29,458 nt of DNA from a virus (IMGVR_UViG_3300030380_001903:2366-31823); one strand, 5' to 3'; positions 6,677-15,526 are shown, counted from the first letter of the stretch. The notes: generated from the letters alone by a model not told the origin. Made by a program: numbers and translations.

Positions 6677-8917
6677 TTATGTTGGTGTTGATGTTGATTT
6701 AGCGGTTACACTCATATTGTAAGACACTGAATTTGAATTACTGTAAGGTGCATCTCCAGTTTTATTTGTTCCTGATGACATTCCCGAAGATGTTCCTGAA
6801 CCCGTTGCTCCTACTCCATCAACTAAATCTGCTTGAGTCATATTTGCTGAAGTTCCGTTGTTAGTTCCTATTTCATCCAATATAGTCCACTCACTTGTTG
6901 TTGAATTATAAGAAGAATTTACACTTCCTAATCTCCACCAACTTACTGGTGTTACTGCAAAATTATTTAGGTCAAAAGGTTTGCCCTCATTATAGAGAGT
7001 TGCTACTTGCTCTGCTGATAAAGCTGAATTATATAATGATACATTGCTTATTCTACCAGTTAGAGTTTGTGCGCCTGTTTGGTTTTCCCCGTTTGTTGCA
7101 ATGTTTCTGATATATGTTTTAGCAGTAGCGTCTAAATCTGTATATGAAGTTGATGTGTCTGCTCCGTTTAAATATAAATTTAAGTTTGCCCCATCTCTAA
7201 CAATAACTGCGTGAAACCAATCACTGCTATTCATTGGAGAACTACTATAAATAAATGTTTTTGGAGTTGAGCTATTTGATTGGTAAAATGCAAGATATGT
7301 TCCAGCAGATAAAAATATTGTTTGATAATTAGAAGAAACCCCACCTTCTGAAAAACTTCTACCGCCAACTAAACTACCATTTCTTCCAGATGTAGCTCCA
7401 GAATACCAAAATGAAATACTACAAGACGTACCTAAATCAATCGCAGAACCTGTTAAAATGTAATCATTCACCCCATCAAAATCTAAACTAAAACTATCAA
7501 AAGGCGCATTTATAATTAAATCACTTTGCACAAGGTTTGCAACAGTCATTCCGTTTGAAGTCCCTGTGTTAGAATTACTTGAAGCGTCTGGAATACTCCA
7601 ATTTGAACCGTCAAAGGTTGCTGATGCATCTAATTCCCACCACCCTTGTAAACCACTATAAGAAGCTATATTTGGTGGTGTTCCGTAGTTATATAAAGAT
7701 TCAACAGATTCTGTTCCTGTTGCTGGTAAAGCTAAACTATAAATTGAAATATTAGATACATTTCCATTCCAATATTGCACGGTTGTTTTACCTATTAATA
7801 AATCATTGGAGTTACTTGCTAACGTACCAGCCCAACTTGCGTCTGTAATACCATCAGTATAATATTTACCTTGATTTGTTCCATTATAAGTAAAAGCAAT
7901 ATGATGCCAGTTACCATCTTTTAAATCTACAAAAGTTCCCTCAGTTCTTGTCACTCCACTAACAAGTTTATTGCCTCTCATATTTTTTGTAATACCACCT
8001 GAATCTGTTAAAGATATATGTGGTGCGTTTGCAACTCCTCCGTTGTACCAATTATCCTTACCAAATTGAAAAACACCACTTTTAAAAAGCACAGGTGTTG
8101 CACTTGACGTTGATGTTTTTATCCAAGCTGAAACAGAAAAAGCACCAGTTTGATTAAAAGCATTTCCACAATTTATAAAGTCATTTGAGCCATCAAAATT
8201 AAATACATAATCTTGCAATGCTCCATTACTTGCTAAAAACTCACCGTTAAAAGCTGAATTTCCAAGTGGATAATACGCAACAGGTTTTCTACCGTTTGTT
8301 ATTGCCATAGGGTTGCCAACTGCTGAGCCAGTACCATACAATTGCCTTATTTGTGGTTCTGTAAGTGCATAATCAAATATTGATACCTCTGTGATTTTAC
8401 CATTAAAAGGCGAATTATATTTTTGTCCATTACCTATCCAAAAATCACCAATAGAAGCACTTAATGAAGCTGGAATTGTTCCTACATAAGTCATTGAAGA
8501 ACTTTTATCAACTCCGTCTATGTAAAATTTAATTTTATCAGTATCACTTGCTCCACTTGCATTATAAACTAATACCACATTATGCCAACTTCCAGCCGTA
8601 ACCACATCTGTTAATGTTAGATAAGCATATAGGCCACTTGTACCATATTCAAAATACATTCTATTTGCACTACCCCAATACTCAAAAGAAAAAATAGGTG
8701 TAGCAGAATTATCACCAAAAACTACTTGGTTTTGTGAGGTGCTATCTGTATTAGCCCAAAAAGAAATTGATAATTCAGTAGCTGATGGAATTGAAGAAAT
8801 AGCTCCACAATCTATATATTGTGAACTACCATCAAATGATAAAGAGTAGTTTGACACTCTATCTTGATTACTGTTTTCTGGCATAAGCCAACTATTAGAT
8901 ATAAATTCTGTTGCCAT
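6677..8917 (-). CDS. Virion protein with three LamG / concanavalin-like domains
   Basis: A 746-aa protein built from three laminin-G-like (Laminin_G_3, jelly-roll lectin) modules at about residues 22-199, 236-412 and 474-646. Each begins with S/NFDGxxxYIxCG or DFDGVNDYI and contains W-H-x-x-x-V-Y and a short K/YYxDG or YLNGAD strand. Linkers after modules two and three are themselves related (GWWELD...WSIPDASSNSNTGTS and SWWRLG...WTILDEIGTNNGTS). The C-terminus is Ser/Thr/Gly-rich. Such domains bind glycans; a surface virion role in host attachment is inferred. It follows a one-module relative at 8940-9818. Confidence 0.8.
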   Translation of the reverse strand: MATEFISNSWLMPENSNQDRVSNYSLSFDGSSQYIDCGAISSIPSATELSISFWANTDSTSQNQVVFGDNSATPIFSFEYWGSANRMYFEYGTSGLYAYLTLTDVVTAGSWHNVVLVYNASGASDTDKIKFYIDGVDKSSSMTYVGTIPASLSASIGDFWIGNGQKYNSPFNGKITEVSIFDYALTEPQIRQLYGTGSAVGNPMAITNGRKPVAYYPLGNSAFNGEFLASNGALQDYVFNFDGSNDFINCGNAFNQTGAFSVSAWIKTSTSSATPVLFKSGVFQFGKDNWYNGGVANAPHISLTDSGGITKNMRGNKLVSGVTRTEGTFVDLKDGNWHHIAFTYNGTNQGKYYTDGITDASWAGTLASNSNDLLIGKTTVQYWNGNVSNISIYSLALPATGTESVESLYNYGTPPNIASYSGLQGWWELDASATFDGSNWSIPDASSNSNTGTSNGMTVANLVQSDLIINAPFDSFSLDFDGVNDYILTGSAIDLGTSCSISFWYSGATSGRNGSLVGGRSFSEGGVSSNYQTIFLSAGTYLAFYQSNSSTPKTFIYSSSPMNSSDWFHAVIVRDGANLNLYLNGADTSTSYTDLDATAKTYIRNIATNGENQTGAQTLTGRISNVSLYNSALSAEQVATLYNEGKPFDLNNFAVTPVSWWRLGSVNSSYNSTTSEWTILDEIGTNNGTSANMTQADLVDGVGATGSGTSSGMSSGTNKTGDAPYSNSNSVSYNMSVTAKSTSTPT

Positions 8918-8939
8918 ATTTTTTTTAATTAATCATTTT

Positions 8940-9818
8940 TTAATCACCCATTCTAAACCAAGCGGTTGGGTCTGGAGCATTAGTTAAATTATCTAAGTCA
9001 TTTGGTCCTGAAGCTATTTCTGTTACTGCATCTGAACTTAAAGCACTATTCCATATTGCTACTTCATCTATGCTTCCAGTTGTATAAAAAGAAGTTCCTA
9101 ACGCACCTATTTGAAAAACATCACCTGTTGTAGCTGGTAAACTTGATGGAGGTGTTCCAGTTCCAGTTGCAACTAAATTTCCATCTAAATATAATTTACA
9201 ATTTGCCGCACTTGTTCCATCATAAACACCCGTGTAATGATGCCAGTTACTGTCATAAGATTGTGCATATGTTAAAGAAAAACTTCCCGCCCCTGACCCT
9301 CGTGGTGAGAAATAAATATTACCGTCTAAATGCCAATTAATCCAAATACCATTACTACTGTTAATAAATCCTCCTAAACATAAAATTTTGTTAGAAGCAT
9401 CTTTTTTACCCCAAAAAGATATACTACAAACATTAGCGGAATTTAAAGCGGTTATAGGAGCTGAAAAATAATCATCAACCCCATCAAATGTAAAACTACT
9501 TGTGTTTGTGAAAGCGGCCGCTGTGATGCCTAAAGAACGATTCTCAAAAGTTCCACTCGGCAAAGTATAAGTTACTGTATAAGTATTAATAACAGACGTA
9601 GAAAGCGTTATTTCACCCGTTGAAGAGTTTATACTTAATCCCTCTGGTGTTGCTGTAAACGTTCCTCCTGAGTCGCCTGTTATTGTTGGCGTTGGATTGC
9701 TTTCGTCTAATCTGTAACTGCTCTGAGAATAACTAAAAGCGGCAGACTCTGACTTAGTCGCTCCTGATGGAATGTAAAATAATCCGTTTATTTTTTTAGG
9801 GTTAAATATTATTGGCAT
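8940..9818 (-). CDS. Virion protein with Ig-like and single LamG domain
   Basis: A 292-aa protein. Residues about 25-100 ([46 protein letters not shown]) resemble a bacterial Ig-like/cadherin-type repeat. Residues about 105-270 form one LamG-like module ([14 protein letters not shown], then [12 protein letters not shown] and [12 protein letters not shown]). It ends abruptly at TAWFRMGD, a sequence equivalent to the SWWRLG linker inside the next gene, suggesting that the two genes share one ancestral repeat array. Likely a glycan-binding capsid or tail surface protein. Confidence 0.75.
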   Translation of the reverse strand: MPIIFNPKKINGLFYIPSGATKSESAAFSYSQSSYRLDESNPTPTITGDSGGTFTATPEGLSINSSTGEITLSTSVINTYTVTYTLPSGTFENRSLGITAAAFTNTSSFTFDGVDDYFSAPITALNSANVCSISFWGKKDASNKILCLGGFINSSNGIWINWHLDGNIYFSPRGSGAGSFSLTYAQSYDSNWHHYTGVYDGTSAANCKLYLDGNLVATGTGTPPSSLPATTGDVFQIGALGTSFYTTGSIDEVAIWNSALSSDAVTEIASGPNDLDNLTNAPDPTAWFRMGD

Positions 9819-9823
9819 CTCTT

Positions 9824-10291
9824 TTAAGTTATTGGTAAGTTACAATTATCATAATTAAACGGTATTTTAAGTCCTATATTCATTCCAAATCCTGTCAACT
9901 CGTCCTCAAATCTTTCAGTAAAACTAGTCATTGTTGATGAACGAACTAACTGAACTTTTAACCAATCTGAGTTATTAGTCGTTGAGGTCTTTTGCTCAAA
10001 ATATCCTACTAAGTCGAGTAATACTTGACACATATCTGACTTAACGTCATTCTCATTGCTTTCGTCTTTTTTAACTAAGTCCATTGCTAGAACGTTAAAG
10101 TTCCAAGTGAATGTTCCGTCTCCTAAAGTTGCGGGTTGGTCAACTACCCAAAATAGTGGATAGTTAAAATCTAACAATTGATTATGTTCAACTATTTCAA
10201 ATAAATCGCCATTGCCAAAATTCTGTATTTGCTTATGTGCTGTAGCAAAATCAGAAAATTCTTTTAATATTTGATTATAAGTCAATATCAT
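9824..10291 (-). CDS. Putative tail terminator / neck protein
   Basis: A 155-aa protein with [35 protein letters not shown] and a C-terminal beta-rich half ([12 protein letters not shown]). The plan (helix, then YPLxW strand and a long acidic-helix segment) fits small neck or tail-terminator proteins of Bacteroidetes phages. It overlaps the connector gene as ATGA and lies between connector and LamG genes. Such proteins form the ring that ends the tail tube. The assignment is by pattern and position, not by a catalytic or diagnostic motif. Confidence 0.5.
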   Translation of the reverse strand: MILTYNQILKEFSDFATAHKQIQNFGNGDLFEIVEHNQLLDFNYPLFWVVDQPATLGDGTFTWNFNVLAMDLVKKDESNENDVKSDMCQVLLDLVGYFEQKTSTTNNSDWLKVQLVRSSTMTSFTERFEDELTGFGMNIGLKIPFNYDNCNLPIT

Positions 10292-10836
10292 TTTTTAGCG
10301 TTGTTATATTCGTCTCTCCAACAATAAGAAGAACCTGCAGAACCTAAATAGTAACTCGTTTGAAATGCTGTTTTTCTAGGGTTTAAATCGTCTGAGTGTT
10401 CTTTATACTTAGGAAATAAATTATCGTTATCACATAAAAAGTTAATTAATCTTGCTTCTCTCTCTTCTGCTTTGTTTTTCCATTCGTCACGCAAAAACTG
10501 TAAATCTTGGTAGCTTATCGGTTGACTGTTTTCACTCGATTTAGTTGCAACAGACTTATTTCTATACTTAAACAACATAGACGTTGAACATTCGTAAACA
10601 GTCCATTGAGCCATCGCTGGAGCAATATAGTTGTCTAATAAATTAGTCTCATCTGAGTTTAAAGTTCCCGCTGTTATCTTTGTTTTTAAATCGTCATATA
10701 AAGGAGTGCCTAATATTGGATGGATTCTTAACTCCTGGCAGTCTCTAATTGACGGTAAAATCAATCTCATATCAACATTTTCGTCTATTAAAGTTGTGTT
10801 CTTTACATATGCTTCTGATATAAATAAAACTGCCAT
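10288..10836 (-). CDS. Head-tail connector (adaptor-like) protein
   Basis: A 182-aa, mostly helical protein. Residues 20-45 (NVDMRLILPSIRDCQELRIH) and ILGTPLYDDLKTKI resemble head completion/adaptor proteins of the gp6/gp15 type in Bacteroidetes phages (helical bundle, ILGTxLY motif), followed by YIAPAMAQWTVYECSTSM. These proteins attach below the portal. The gene is 3 bases after the portal stop and overlaps the next by ATGA. The C-terminus contains isolated Cys and Trp residues ([14 protein letters not shown]). Confidence 0.6.
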   Translation of the reverse strand: MAVLFISEAYVKNTTLIDENVDMRLILPSIRDCQELRIHPILGTPLYDDLKTKITAGTLNSDETNLLDNYIAPAMAQWTVYECSTSMLFKYRNKSVATKSSENSQPISYQDLQFLRDEWKNKAEEREARLINFLCDNDNLFPKYKEHSDDLNPRKTAFQTSYYLGSAGSSYCWRDEYNNAKK

Positions 10837-10839
10837 AAT

Positions 10840-12690
10840 TTATCTTTTTAATCTTACTACTTGTTGTTGCCAAATATGACGACAAAACGGTGTCGTTTTT
10901 CCTGTCTCTGGGTTATTATACCAACCGCCTCGCTTCGTGAAAATAGATATTCCCGTTTGACCAAAATCGTTAGTTAACAATTCTAATTGCTGTAATGTGT
11001 AACGTTTAGTTGTTGCTAATAACATCATTTTTCTGCAAAAAGGTCTACTTTCTGTCTTTAGTGGCGGTGCGTCTGGTCTTTCAATATATTGATAAACAAT
11101 AAAAATCTCGTCCTGAGGCTTTTGTATTGTTTCTTTTGCGTCTGGTGTCGGTTTAAAATCTTTGTCTAATGCTTTTGCGTCTACTAAGTTTGAGACTGCT
11201 TCGCTAATATCACTTACAGGAACGTTTAAACCTTTGCTTAATTCTGTAATTGGTAAGTCTGGAGTCTTAATTAATAGACTTAAAACATCTTTTTCTAAGT
11301 CGTTTAATACTGTTGTTATTGCAAAAGACTCTTTTCTAATCTGCTCCTCGTACATTTTAGCGTCTTCTAAAGACGTTATTGGGTTAATGTAAGTATCTAA
11401 CACCTCTAAGTCAGTTTCATTGTAACCTGTGTCTTTTAATTGACTTAAAATAATATCATCTAAACTACTTTTTAATTGTACTTGCTGTCCAACTTCTAAA
11501 GGTGCTAAACCTATTTTCTCTCTAATCTCATCTGGAGTCATTACATTAACAACTGTTTGCTCACTAAATTGTCTTTGTACTGGCTCTATTTTAACAATAT
11601 GAACAGGAGTTCCTACAATACCGTTAAAATTAAGTATTGAGTTAATTAACTCATTAAATATTTTTTGCTCTGGGTCTATTTGTAAATTTTGATACAATTG
11701 AGACGCAACTGCTATTTCGTCAGCGTTGTTTCCTAGTCCTGAGCTATCTTTTATGCCAAATAATTTAGGACTCGTTATTCCGTGCGCTGTGAATATTTCT
11801 TCTCTAATTTGGTTGTTTAAGTTTATAAATCTCTCATCTTGTCCGTTAACTGGAATAGGTGTGATTTGTGGATGGTCTGAAGCCTGGTCTGTAAAAGATA
11901 AAAGAGGCTTTCCAGCATTATCTGAGCCTGTCGCATAATCTTTAAAACGTCTTTCGATTTGATGCATTTCCTCCTCTGTTGGTTGACCGTTATTAAAACT
12001 AATTACATAACCAGCAGACAAGTTGTTTTTAATGTTACTTAACGTAAAGTTTGCAATCTGAGCGTCTGACTCTAAATAAGGTATCGCTGAAACATAGTCA
12101 GGTAAAGGGTAAACACCTACGTCTGGTCTATATTCTTTATAATAAATTAAGTAATCAACATCACTCTTTGCGCTATCGTCATAAGGAAAATGCTGTAGTA
12201 TTTTAAAATCATCGTTGTTTTGTGGGTTTCTAGCAGACCAATCGTCAGTATAGTAATAAAGATTATTTTCAACACCGCAACGAATATCGCAAAAGTCAAT
12301 ATGATTAACAGCGGCAATCTTACCATTTTTAGACATTCTAACCTGTAAAGAAAAACCTCCATAAACTTTTTTGTCTTTTGCTAATTTAGCAAGTAAATCG
12401 TCAAGATTTTCGTCTTCATTAGGTGTTCTTAAAAACGCCTCAATATAAGCCTTTTCAGTAAACGATAAATTGCCCTCTATACTAAACCCTTGTCCAACTA
12501 TAAATTTAACCTTAGAGTTAATTATTTGATTATGCTTAGAACTCTCGTTATATAACTTAGTTAAATAATCTGGATATGTATTTTTATAAGGTCGCTCTGT
12601 TCCGTATTCATACCAGTCGCCTTTTTTTGACTCTTTAAACTGAGGTAACTCATAACCTCCAAAATCTAAGGGAATTAATTTTACGCTCAT
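10840..12690 (-). CDS. Portal protein with C-terminal winged-helix and Cys/His domain
   Basis: A 616-aa protein. Residues 1-380 have portal features: KLYNESSKHNQIINSKVKFI near the start, KVYGGFSLQVRMSKNGK (108-124), and LNNQIREEIFTAHGITSPKL with FGIKDSSGLGNNADEIAVAS (291-330), typical of phage portals in Bacteroidetes. Residues about 455-510 look like a winged helix (LEKDVLSLLIKTPDLPITEL, VSDISEAVSNLVDAKAL). Residues 528-610 form another domain with SRPFCRKMM (548-556), KRGGWYNNPETG (586-597) and PFCRHIW (601-607), reminiscent of MuF-type head proteins. The portal is the dodecameric DNA gate of the head. No separate MuF gene is visible. Confidence 0.8.
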   Translation of the reverse strand: MSVKLIPLDFGGYELPQFKESKKGDWYEYGTERPYKNTYPDYLTKLYNESSKHNQIINSKVKFIVGQGFSIEGNLSFTEKAYIEAFLRTPNEDENLDDLLAKLAKDKKVYGGFSLQVRMSKNGKIAAVNHIDFCDIRCGVENNLYYYTDDWSARNPQNNDDFKILQHFPYDDSAKSDVDYLIYYKEYRPDVGVYPLPDYVSAIPYLESDAQIANFTLSNIKNNLSAGYVISFNNGQPTEEEMHQIERRFKDYATGSDNAGKPLLSFTDQASDHPQITPIPVNGQDERFINLNNQIREEIFTAHGITSPKLFGIKDSSGLGNNADEIAVASQLYQNLQIDPEQKIFNELINSILNFNGIVGTPVHIVKIEPVQRQFSEQTVVNVMTPDEIREKIGLAPLEVGQQVQLKSSLDDIILSQLKDTGYNETDLEVLDTYINPITSLEDAKMYEEQIRKESFAITTVLNDLEKDVLSLLIKTPDLPITELSKGLNVPVSDISEAVSNLVDAKALDKDFKPTPDAKETIQKPQDEIFIVYQYIERPDAPPLKTESRPFCRKMMLLATTKRYTLQQLELLTNDFGQTGISIFTKRGGWYNNPETGKTTPFCRHIWQQQVVRLKR

Positions 12691-13088
12691 AATGAAGGAT
12701 TGTAAACAATGTTAGTATTTGTTGCGTTTGTGTGTTGTGTGTAAGACGGAGTATATGTACTATCTAATAATTTAACTTTTCCCTCTTCTACTTTTGTTAA
12801 ACCTGACGGGTCTAAGTTTGTAGAGCTAACTTGCTCAAAAACTTCATAAGAATAAAAACCACCTTTTCCAAGAATTAAACTACCATTAACAGCATCGTTA
12901 ACACCCTCAACAAAATTAAATTCATTGTAACGTGTTTTATTAGTGCTTATGTCTGTCATTATAGTATAGTAACTTACTTTAGTTTGGTCGCTAGTAAATT
13001 TAAACAAATAATTCGGATTTGTTATTGTACTTAACTCATAAAGTGTAGCTACAAAATTAGTGGTTTGGTTCTTATTTAACACTATCAT
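12687..13088 (-). CDS. Hypothetical beta-rich structural protein
   Basis: A 133-aa protein with LYELSTITNPNYLFKFTSDQ, TRYNEFNFVEG and GGFYSYEVFEQVSS, a beta-sandwich-like pattern that I recognise from head genes of Bacteroidetes phages but that has no assigned function. The C-terminus (TQHTNATNTNIVYNPSL) is Asn/Thr-rich. Its stop overlaps the portal ATG and its own start overlaps the stop of the 45-aa gene (ATGA both times), so the three are translated as a coupled series. Confidence 0.55.
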   Translation of the reverse strand: MIVLNKNQTTNFVATLYELSTITNPNYLFKFTSDQTKVSYYTIMTDISTNKTRYNEFNFVEGVNDAVNGSLILGKGGFYSYEVFEQVSSTNLDPSGLTKVEEGKVKLLDSTYTPSYTQHTNATNTNIVYNPSL

Positions 13089-13222
13089 TTTTTAGACTTT
13101 TTCTTTTCTTCGAAAATATGTTCAGCACCTAATTGCTTAAGTAATTTAATATTTTCCTCTTTAACTTCAACTTGAAAGCCTTTTATAAATAACGTGTGAC
13201 CTAAAAACTCTTTTTTTATCAT
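13085..13222 (-). CDS. Small protein of the head operon
   Basis: A 45-aa frame: MIKKEFLGHTLFIKGFQVEV, then KEENIKLLKQLGAEHIFEE and KKKSKK. A short beta pair (LFIKGFQVEV) is followed by a helix and a Lys-rich end. The stop overlaps the next ATG as ATGA, good evidence that it is translated. Similar very small proteins lie before the structural gene in other Bacteroidetes phages; the function is unknown. It is the first gene after the terminator at 13235-13266. Confidence 0.5.
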   Translation of the reverse strand: MIKKEFLGHTLFIKGFQVEVKEENIKLLKQLGAEHIFEEKKKSKK

Positions 13223-13234
13223 AACTTAAATTTT

Positions 13235-13266
13235 TAAAAAAAAGGAGGCGTAATAAAACACCCCCT
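13235..13266 (-). terminator. Intrinsic terminator after the 171-aa structural gene
   Basis: On the minus strand AGGGGGTG (13259-13266) pairs with CGCCTCCT (13243-13250), with two G-T wobbles and an 8-base loop, and is followed by a run of eight or more T. It separates the gene at 13289-13804 from the small gene and portal downstream. It may be leaky, as the following genes have no obvious promoter of their own. Confidence 0.65.
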
Positions 13267-13288
13267 CTTCCAAACAACAAAGAACTAT

Positions 13289-13804
13289 TTATGCAATAGT
13301 TAAACCAGCTACAACTGACGCTTGGACAGCGTAGCAAGGCAATTTCGACTTATCAGTAATTTCAATTTGATACTGATTAGCGTCTCCGAAAGCCTGTCCT
13401 GTTTGTGCAACAAGAGACGAACCTTCAGCAAATGCGTCAGCACCTAAAGCCCAGTATACTCCGTTATTGTCTTTAACAATTACGAAAACTCTTGCCAAAA
13501 TAGCAAGTTTTAACTCGTTAGACTTTACTGCTGATAATTTATTTATTGTAAAAGCGGCAACATTATCGTAAAATGATGTTCCACCTACAGGGTCAATAGT
13601 AGACGTAGACGTTAACGAACCCGATTCCTTTTTAAGATTGTACTTAAAAAAGCTTGTAGCTCCTGCCTGTGTGATAGCAGTAATCTCGTGGTTTGCTAAA
13701 GTAAACGCTGTTACATTATCCCTTTCAGATATAAGAATCTCCTCGATGCCTCCGATGCTATCAGAGCAATCTCTAGAAAATCCTGTGGCTAATGGACAAC
13801 TCAT
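13289..13804 (-). CDS. Virion structural protein (candidate tail tube or head decoration protein)
   Basis: A 171-aa protein beginning MSCPLATGFSRDCSDSIGGI, followed by EEILISERDNVTAF. The N-terminal pattern (CxxATGF...DCxDSxGGI) is common to a family of abundant structural proteins in Bacteroidetes phages next to the capsid gene. The rest is beta-rich with Ala/Gly/Thr. No other good candidate for a major tail protein appears in the window, so tail tube is an attractive guess, while head decoration is also possible from its place just after the capsid gene. It is boxed by terminators on both sides and preceded by a 23-bp palindrome. Confidence 0.55.
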   Translation of the reverse strand: MSCPLATGFSRDCSDSIGGIEEILISERDNVTAFTLANHEITAITQAGATSFFKYNLKKESGSLTSTSTIDPVGGTSFYDNVAAFTINKLSAVKSNELKLAILARVFVIVKDNNGVYWALGADAFAEGSSLVAQTGQAFGDANQYQIEITDKSKLPCYAVQASVVAGLTIA

Positions 13805-13820
13805 ATTAATTTTTTTTTAT

Positions 13821-13843
13821 AACTGTTTGATAATCAAGCAGTT
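13821..13843. promoter_or_regulatory. 23-bp near-perfect palindrome before the structural gene
   Basis: aactgcttgat and its inverse (minus strand AACTGCTTGATTATCAAACAGTT) match at 10 of 11 positions around a central T. It lies 17 bases upstream of the ATG at 13804, after the capsid terminator. In RNA it would form a 5' stem-loop in front of an A-rich leader, and could stabilise the message; as DNA it could be an operator. Neither role is shown. Confidence 0.45.
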
Positions 13844-13849
13844 GGGTTA

Positions 13850-13875
13850 ATAAAAGGGAGTTTTTACACTCCCTT
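13850..13875 (-). terminator. Intrinsic terminator after the major capsid gene
   Basis: On the minus strand AAGGGAGT (13868-13875) pairs perfectly with ACTCCCTT (13854-13861) across a 6-base loop, followed by TTATT. The short T-run suggests partial rather than full termination, which would lower expression downstream of the capsid gene. Confidence 0.6.
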
Positions 13876-13886
13876 AATTCTTATTT

Positions 13887-14828
13887 TTATACTAAAGCAA
13901 ATCTAACAATCTCGTCAGGGAACGCAACGTTCACACCTGTTCTGAAAGCCATTGTTACTTTATATATTCTGTCATTGTCATCGTACCAACTTCTCACGTC
14001 GTTAGCCTCTTCGTCTGGTAAATCAACACCTATAAAAACGTTAGACGCTCTCATTAAGTAAATGTTGTTATTTGATTGAGTCAAACCTGGGTCTGAAACA
14101 ACTTCAATATTTGGGAAACCAATTAAAGGCATAGACTGTGTCTGTCCTTCAGAAACATAATGGAAATAGTTTCCATCAGCTAACGCTCTTTGGTAAGATA
14201 AAAACTGAGCTGGTGCAACAAACAATTTTAAATCGTCTGCGCCTGCGATAGCTTCAGGAGTCAATTCAGCCATTCCTAAAAGGATGCTTATAATATTAGC
14301 TGAAGTATATCCTGTTCCAGTAGTAATCCCTGAAGGGTTACCGTTAACAGCAGTTCCAGCCGCTAAAATTTGCTTATCTAATCCGTCAAACTTACTTAAG
14401 TTGGCCGCACCTGAAGCAGTATCTCCTTGCCAGTATGCTTTCCCTAAAGCGTCTTGAACTTTAGCAATCTTTTGAGCAAAGTAAATCTCCTCGAAAGGAA
14501 CTTCCTCTTTTTCATTAGTAAGACCTTGCTTTAACATAACAGCAGTGTATTTTGCCGCTAGGTCTGTCATACATAAGTCCTCGTGAACTGCAACAGCTCC
14601 AGGAGTTATTGTTCTTTGTGTTAAAGTAGTTGTTCCACTTGCACTTCTAGAACATCCGTCTGCTTGAAAAACAACGTCAGTGTCTAAAATGTTAATTGTA
14701 GTCGGCCCTTTAACACCGTCTTGGATATTAGCATACTCTGCTAGTCTACCCTTTGCAACTGACGCCACTATGATGTCCATTGCATTTTGTTCTGTATACG
14801 CTGGTAACGCACTTACGTCAAAACTCAT
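13887..14828 (-). CDS. Major capsid protein (HK97-like fold inferred)
   Basis: A 313-aa protein starting MSFDVSALPAYTEQNAMDII, with GVKGPTTINILDTDVVFQAD, ALGKAYWQGDTASGAANLSK, AELTPEAIAGADDLKLFVAP and GVNVAFPDEIVRFAL at the end. This pattern (N-terminal tail; a long helix with the AYWQG turn; DDLxLFVxP before a central helix) matches major capsid proteins of Bacteroidetes siphophages. The length is typical. It lies after the scaffold gene by 14 bases and before a terminator hairpin. The promoter-like site upstream of the scaffold (15559-15589) would drive both. Confidence 0.8.
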   Translation of the reverse strand: MSFDVSALPAYTEQNAMDIIVASVAKGRLAEYANIQDGVKGPTTINILDTDVVFQADGCSRSASGTTTLTQRTITPGAVAVHEDLCMTDLAAKYTAVMLKQGLTNEKEEVPFEEIYFAQKIAKVQDALGKAYWQGDTASGAANLSKFDGLDKQILAAGTAVNGNPSGITTGTGYTSANIISILLGMAELTPEAIAGADDLKLFVAPAQFLSYQRALADGNYFHYVSEGQTQSMPLIGFPNIEVVSDPGLTQSNNNIYLMRASNVFIGVDLPDEEANDVRSWYDDNDRIYKVTMAFRTGVNVAFPDEIVRFALV

Positions 14829-14842
14829 AATTTTAATTTTTA

Positions 14843-15526
14843 TTAGTTAATAATTTTTTTAGATTTTAAAACACTTATAATATCTTTTTTAGTGTCTTTT
14901 TTAAATGCTTTGAACGCTGAATTTCTTTTCTTTACAGCGTCTTTTGTTGGTTCGACCAAAAGTTTTTCGGTTAGTTCCAAAAGTTTAGCAAAAGACTCTC
15001 TTAAGTTTGTAACGTCTTTTTTAAGTTCGTTGAACTCTTCAGAAAGTGTAGCTTCCATTCCGAAAACTCTTTCAGTAACAATACTCTCAATAATTTTCTT
15101 TGCTTCTCTCTCTTGAGACTCAGACAAAGGAGTTGACATTTCTTCTTCCTCTTCTTCTTCAGTTTCAACCTCTGGGGCTTCTTCTTCTTCTAACTCAACA
15201 ACCTCAACGATAACACCGCCCTCTGTAACAATCTTACGACCGTCACTAAGTTCGTGTTCACCGTCTGGTGCTGGTAAAAGTTCGCCCTCAACGTCAACAA
15301 CAACAGCCGCTCCGACAACTACTTCAGGCTCAATCTGAGCAACTGTTCCGTCTGCCAAAACAACGTCTTCAAACTTTTCAGTCGTAGACTCTACAGTCTC
15401 CTCGCTTACTTCCGTTTGTTCTGTTTCAGTGGTTTCTGTCTGAATGTTAGATTCTGTTTCAACTTCAACACCTTCGTTTTTGAAAATGCTTTTAATGTCG
15501 TTAAACAATTCTTTTAATTCATTCAT
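14843..15526 (-). CDS. Capsid scaffold-like protein, acidic
   Basis: A 227-aa protein. It begins with a helix (MNELKELFNDIKSIFKNEG), then a Thr/Glu-rich linker, a beta-repeat region at about residues 50-110 (VVLADGTVAQIEPEVVVGAA, LPAPDGEHELSDGRKIVTEG), a run of nearly all Glu (about 111-130), and a helical C-terminal half with a coiled-coil look (EEFNELKKDVTNLRESFAKL) and basic tail. It lies just before the capsid gene, the usual place for a scaffolding protein, with acidic and coiled-coil character typical of the class. The LADGT / PDGEHxLSDG motif is a domain I know from other Bacteroidetes phages without known function. Confidence 0.65.
   Translation of the reverse strand: MNELKELFNDIKSIFKNEGVEVETESNIQTETTETEQTEVSEETVESTTEKFEDVVLADGTVAQIEPEVVVGAAVVVDVEGELLPAPDGEHELSDGRKIVTEGGVIVEVVELEEEEAPEVETEEEEEEEMSTPLSESQEREAKKIIESIVTERVFGMEATLSEEFNELKKDVTNLRESFAKLLELTEKLLVEPTKDAVKKRNSAFKAFKKDTKKDIISVLKSKKIIN

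Noticed and set aside
199-6722. Plus-strand frames such as 199-402, 622-882, 5270-5482, 5966-6406, 6537-6722
   Set aside because: All are antisense shadows of well-supported minus-strand genes, hydrophobic Leu/Ser/Phe-rich as expected for reverse reading of AT-rich Lys/Glu codons.
12147-12362. Minus-strand 71-aa frame within the portal gene
   Set aside because: Alternate-frame reading of the portal coding sequence; no start context and the portal frame is clearly the real one.
13133-13145. Single attgcttaag word in the 45-aa head gene
   Set aside because: One isolated copy that encodes Leu-Lys-Gln in frame and lacks neighbours at 11-bp spacing; not counted as an iteron.
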